This document shows positions 61,522-64,000 of a DNA stretch of 64,000 nucleotides, one piece after another. The notes beneath the pieces are model-generated. The model worked only from the letters and a program-made list of their open reading frames with translations, searched no databases and was not told where the DNA came from. The stretch is from Streptomyces roseochromogenus subsp. oscitans DS 12.976 (GTDB taxonomy: Bacteria; Actinomycetota; Actinomycetes; Streptomycetales; Streptomycetaceae): positions 1,800,841 through 1,864,840 of the forward strand of contig NZ_CM002285.1 in assembly GCF_000497445.1 (NCBI RefSeq), written 5' to 3'. Numbering within the stretch: position 1 is the stretch's first letter; each line of letters begins with the position of its first letter. Position numbers and translations under genes: made by a program.

Positions 61522-64000
61522 GGTGTCCTCCGGAGGGAGACGAGGTCGGACAGCTCGCGGTCGGTCAGTTCGGTGAGGGCCGCCTCGCCGGAGCCGAGGA
61601 TGGCGTCCGCGAGGGCGCGCTTGGCCGCCAGCATCTCGGCGATGCGGTCCTCGACCGTGCCCTCCGTGACCAGGCGGTGGACCTGGACGGGCTGGGTCTG
61701 GCCGATGCGGTACGCGCGGTCGGTGGCCTGCTCCTCGACGGCCGGGTTCCACCAGCGGTCGAAGTGGACGACGTGGCCCGCGCGGGTGAGGTTCAGGCCG
61801 GTGCCGGCGGCCTTCAGGGAGAGCACCAGGACCGGGGTCTCGCCACTCTGGAAGCGGTCCACCATGCGCTCGCGCTCCGGGACCGGGGTGCCACCGTGCA
61901 GCAGGTCGACCGGGATCGCGCGGGCGGAGAGGTGGGCGGTGATGAGGCGGGCCATGCCGACGTACTGGGTGAAGACGAGCGCCGAGCCGTCCTCGGCCAG
62001 CAGGGTGTCCAACAGCTCGTCCAGCAGGGCGAGTTTGCCGGAGCGGTGGGCGAGGCGGTGGGTTTCGGTCGCCTCCTTCAGATACAGCGCCGGGTGGTCG
62101 CAGATCTGCTTGAGGGCGCCGAGCAGCTTCAGGACCAGGCCCCGGCGGGCGATGCCCTCGGCGGTTTCGATGGCCAGCATCGACTCGCGCACCACCGCCT
62201 CGTACAGCGCGGCCTGTTCCCGGGTGAGCGGGACCGGGTGGTCTGTCTCGGTCTTGGGAGGCAGTTCGGGCACGATTCCGGGGTCGGACTTCTTGCGGCG
62301 CAGGAGGAAGGGGCGGACCAGGCGGGCGAGGCGGTCGACGGCTGCGCTGTTCTCGTCGGCCCCGCCGTTCTCCACTGCGCGGGCGTGGCGGGCGCGGAAG
62401 GACTTGAGGGGGCCGAGGAGTCCGGGGGTGGTCCAGTCGAGCAGGGCCCACAGTTCGGAGAGGTTGTTCTCGACCGGAGTGCCGGTGAGCGCCACGCGCG
62501 CGGGTGCCGGGAGCGTGCGCAGCGCCTTGGCCGTGGCGGAGTACGGATTCTTCACGTGCTGGGCCTCGTCGGCGACGACCATGCCCCAGGGTTGGTCGGC
62601 CAGGCGGGCCGCGGTGGAGCGCATGGTGCCGTACGTGGTGAGGACGAAGCCGCCGTCGAGACCGTCCAGAGTGCGATCGGGGCCGTGGAAGCGGCGGACC
62701 GGCACGCCGGGCGCGAAGCGGGTGATCTCCCGCTGCCAGTTGCCGAGCAGGGACGCGGGGCAGACCACGAGGGTCGGCTCGCGGCGGGCGCGCTTCAGGT
62801 GCAGGGCGATGAGGGTGACGGTCTTGCCGAGGCCCATGTCGTCGGCGAGGCAGCCGCCGAGACCGAGGGAGGTCATGAGGTCCAGCCAGGCGAGACCGCG
62901 CAGTTGGTAGTCGCGGAGGGTGGCGGCGAGGCCCGGGGGTGGGTCGGCCGGGTGCAGGCCTGCCATGAGGCGGTCGCGCAGGGCGGCCAGGGCGCCCACA
63001 GGGACGGCTTCGACGGTCTCGCCGTCGACGTCGGCGGTGCCGGTGAGGGCGACGGACAGCGCGTCGACCGGGTCGAGCAGGCCCAGTTCGCGCTTGCGGG
63101 CCTTGCGGACGAGGGCCGGGTCGACCAGCACCCAGCGGTCCCGGAGTCGTACGACCGGACGGTGGGCTTCGGCGAGGGCGTCCATCTCGGCCTCGCTGAG
63201 CGGCTCTCCGCCGAGCGCCAGCTGCCAGCGGAACTGGAGCAGGTCCTCGCTCTCGAAGAAGCCGGTGCCGTCGGTCGCCGAGCCGGGTGCCGGGCGGACC
63301 ACCGCGGCGGCCGTCAGATCGCGGGCCAGGTCCCGGGGCCAGTGCACGGCGACCCCGGCGGCGGCCAGCCGTGCGGCGCCGATGCCGAGCAGCTCGCCCA
63401 GCTCCTCCTCGGACAGGGCGAGGACGTCCGGCACCTCCTGCTCGGCGAGCCGGTCCAGGGGCGGCCAGACGCGGGCCGCGCGCCGCACGGCAAGGGCGGC
63501 GTCCACGCGCGCGCGGGGTCCGAACGCCGTGTCGGCCTCTCCGGCCCACAGGGCCGCCGCATCGGTCACCAGGGTGGGGTCGGCGAGGCTGTGCACCTGC
63601 ACGATGGCCGCTCCGGCGTTCCTTGGGCCGGTCGCCTGCGGGGCGTGCCCCTTCGGCTCCCTCTCGGCGGCACCCGCGCCGTCATGCGTGCCGGCGTCGA
63701 AGACGTCGTACGCCGAAAGGTCCAGGCGCAGTGAGATCCGTACGCCCGCGTCCATGCCGGCGGCGACCTCGGCCGCCCACTCGTGGGCCTGCGGCAGGGC
63801 CACGGGCTCCCGGGCGGCGAAGGGCCGGCCGGAGGTGTGCGGGGCGGCCGGGGTGCGGGGCAGGGTGTCGGCGACCGCGTCCAGGAAGGAGCGGACCAGG
63901 GCCTCCGGCTCGGGCAGCCGGAGCGGGCCGGGGTCCGGGAGCGGCACGGCGTGGCCCTCCGGGGGCAGAGCTGCGGCCACCGCGCGCAGGTGCGCGATGT
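61518..64000 (-). CDS. SNF2-family DEAD/DEAH helicase, partial at the right edge
   Basis: At least 828 residues, open to the window edge (5' end missing). It has an accessory N-terminal region (SNF2_N-associated, PLSEAEMDALAEAHRPVVRLRDRWV). The Swi2/Snf2 ATPase follows: LRDYQLRGLAWLD (motif Q), LADDMGLGKTVTLIAL (I), TLVVCPASLLGNWQ (Ia), VVADEAQHVKN (II, DEAQ), ALTGTPVENNLSELW (III), LVFTQYVGM (IV), LVLSLKAAGTGLNLTRA (V), HFDRWWNPAVEEQATDRAYRIGQ (VI). It uses ATP to move along or remodel nucleoprotein. It is translationally coupled to the SWIM protein gene, a standard actinobacterial pair. Confidence 0.9.
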   Translation of the reverse strand, partial: IAHLRAVAAALPPEGHAVPLPDPGPLRLPEPEALVRSFLDAVADTLPRTPAAPHTSGRPFAAREPVALPQAHEWAAEVAAGMDAGVRISLRLDLSAYDVFDAGTHDGAGAAEREPKGHAPQATGPRNAGAAIVQVHSLADPTLVTDAAALWAGEADTAFGPRARVDAALAVRRAARVWPPLDRLAEQEVPDVLALSEEELGELLGIGAARLAAAGVAVHWPRDLARDLTAAAVVRPAPGSATDGTGFFESEDLLQFRWQLALGGEPLSEAEMDALAEAHRPVVRLRDRWVLVDPALVRKARKRELGLLDPVDALSVALTGTADVDGETVEAVPVGALAALRDRLMAGLHPADPPPGLAATLRDYQLRGLAWLDLMTSLGLGGCLADDMGLGKTVTLIALHLKRARREPTLVVCPASLLGNWQREITRFAPGVPVRRFHGPDRTLDGLDGGFVLTTYGTMRSTAARLADQPWGMVVADEAQHVKNPYSATAKALRTLPAPARVALTGTPVENNLSELWALLDWTTPGLLGPLKSFRARHARAVENGGADENSAAVDRLARLVRPFLLRRKKSDPGIVPELPPKTETDHPVPLTREQAALYEAVVRESMLAIETAEGIARRGLVLKLLGALKQICDHPALYLKEATETHRLAHRSGKLALLDELLDTLLAEDGSALVFTQYVGMARLITAHLSARAIPVDLLHGGTPVPERERMVDRFQSGETPVLVLSLKAAGTGLNLTRAGHVVHFDRWWNPAVEEQATDRAYRIGQTQPVQVHRLVTEGTVEDRIAEMLAAKRALADAILGSGEAALTELTDRELSDLVSLRRTP

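Noticed and set aside
59296..63549. 1417-codon frame as one giant SWIM protein
   Set aside because: The part above 61521 is out of frame with the helicase and is low complexity; the SWIM gene has its own ATG with a ribosome site overlapping the helicase stop.

Overview
The window is high-GC DNA with GTG/TTG starts, AGGAGG-type ribosome binding sites, many secreted proteins and lipoproteins, and SARP/AfsR regulators. All of this points to a Streptomyces (or close actinomycete) chromosome, probably an arm or other accessory region. About a third of the sequence is a graveyard of truncated genes and insertion-sequence remnants (IS4, IS5, IS110 and IS1380 types). No rRNA, tRNA, CRISPR array or replication origin was seen.

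Layout. 1-5.3 kb: a nuclease-like gene cut by the left edge, a secreted protein built of near-perfect repeats, an ArsR-type regulator, decayed duplicated fragments and an endonuclease VII-type HNH protein. 5.4-13.4 kb: a CASTOR/POLLUX-type ion channel, an FAD monooxygenase, a dead DUF3887 gene interrupted by an IS5 fragment, and two tandem MFS exporters. 13.4-22.3 kb: mostly debris around a secreted tripeptidyl-aminopeptidase-like hydrolase, a ricin-type lectin and a lipoprotein. It ends with the remains of a divergent OYE/TetR/YciI locus whose operator survives. 22.6-31.2 kb: a deacetylase-glycosyltransferase fusion with a membrane partner and a GH46 chitosanase (possible poly-glucosamine synthesis and turnover), an LLM oxidoreductase and a full SARP/AfsR regulator. 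31.4-40.6 kb: secreted proteins of unknown function, IS1380 and phosphomannomutase remnants, and a small NRPS-independent siderophore locus (two IucA/IucC synthetases and a TauD-type dioxygenase).

40.9-47.1 kb holds the most unusual locus. A compact four-gene operon encodes a 9-cysteine protein, a DUF692/MNIO iron oxidase, its DUF2063-type partner and a VioB-type ferritin-like protein. Two paralogous phosphatidylserine-decarboxylase-family enzymes (the family that includes the amino-acid decarboxylase PsiD) bracket it, and one of them carries an apparent frameshift. The Cys-rich protein is a plausible substrate for the MNIO pair, making this a candidate peptide-modification or metal-handling system.

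47.4-58.4 kb: a polysaccharide deacetylase lipoprotein, GAF/SpoIIE, Gfo/Idh/MocA, P450 and SARP pseudogenes, an S53 peptidase frameshifted in a C7 tract, a monooxygenase of the ABM fold, a shortened ECF sigma factor, and an MFS transporter with an unusual tail of carboxypeptidase-regulatory-like repeats. 58.7-64 kb: a small membrane protein, then a SWIM-domain protein overlapping an SNF2-family helicase that runs off the right edge.
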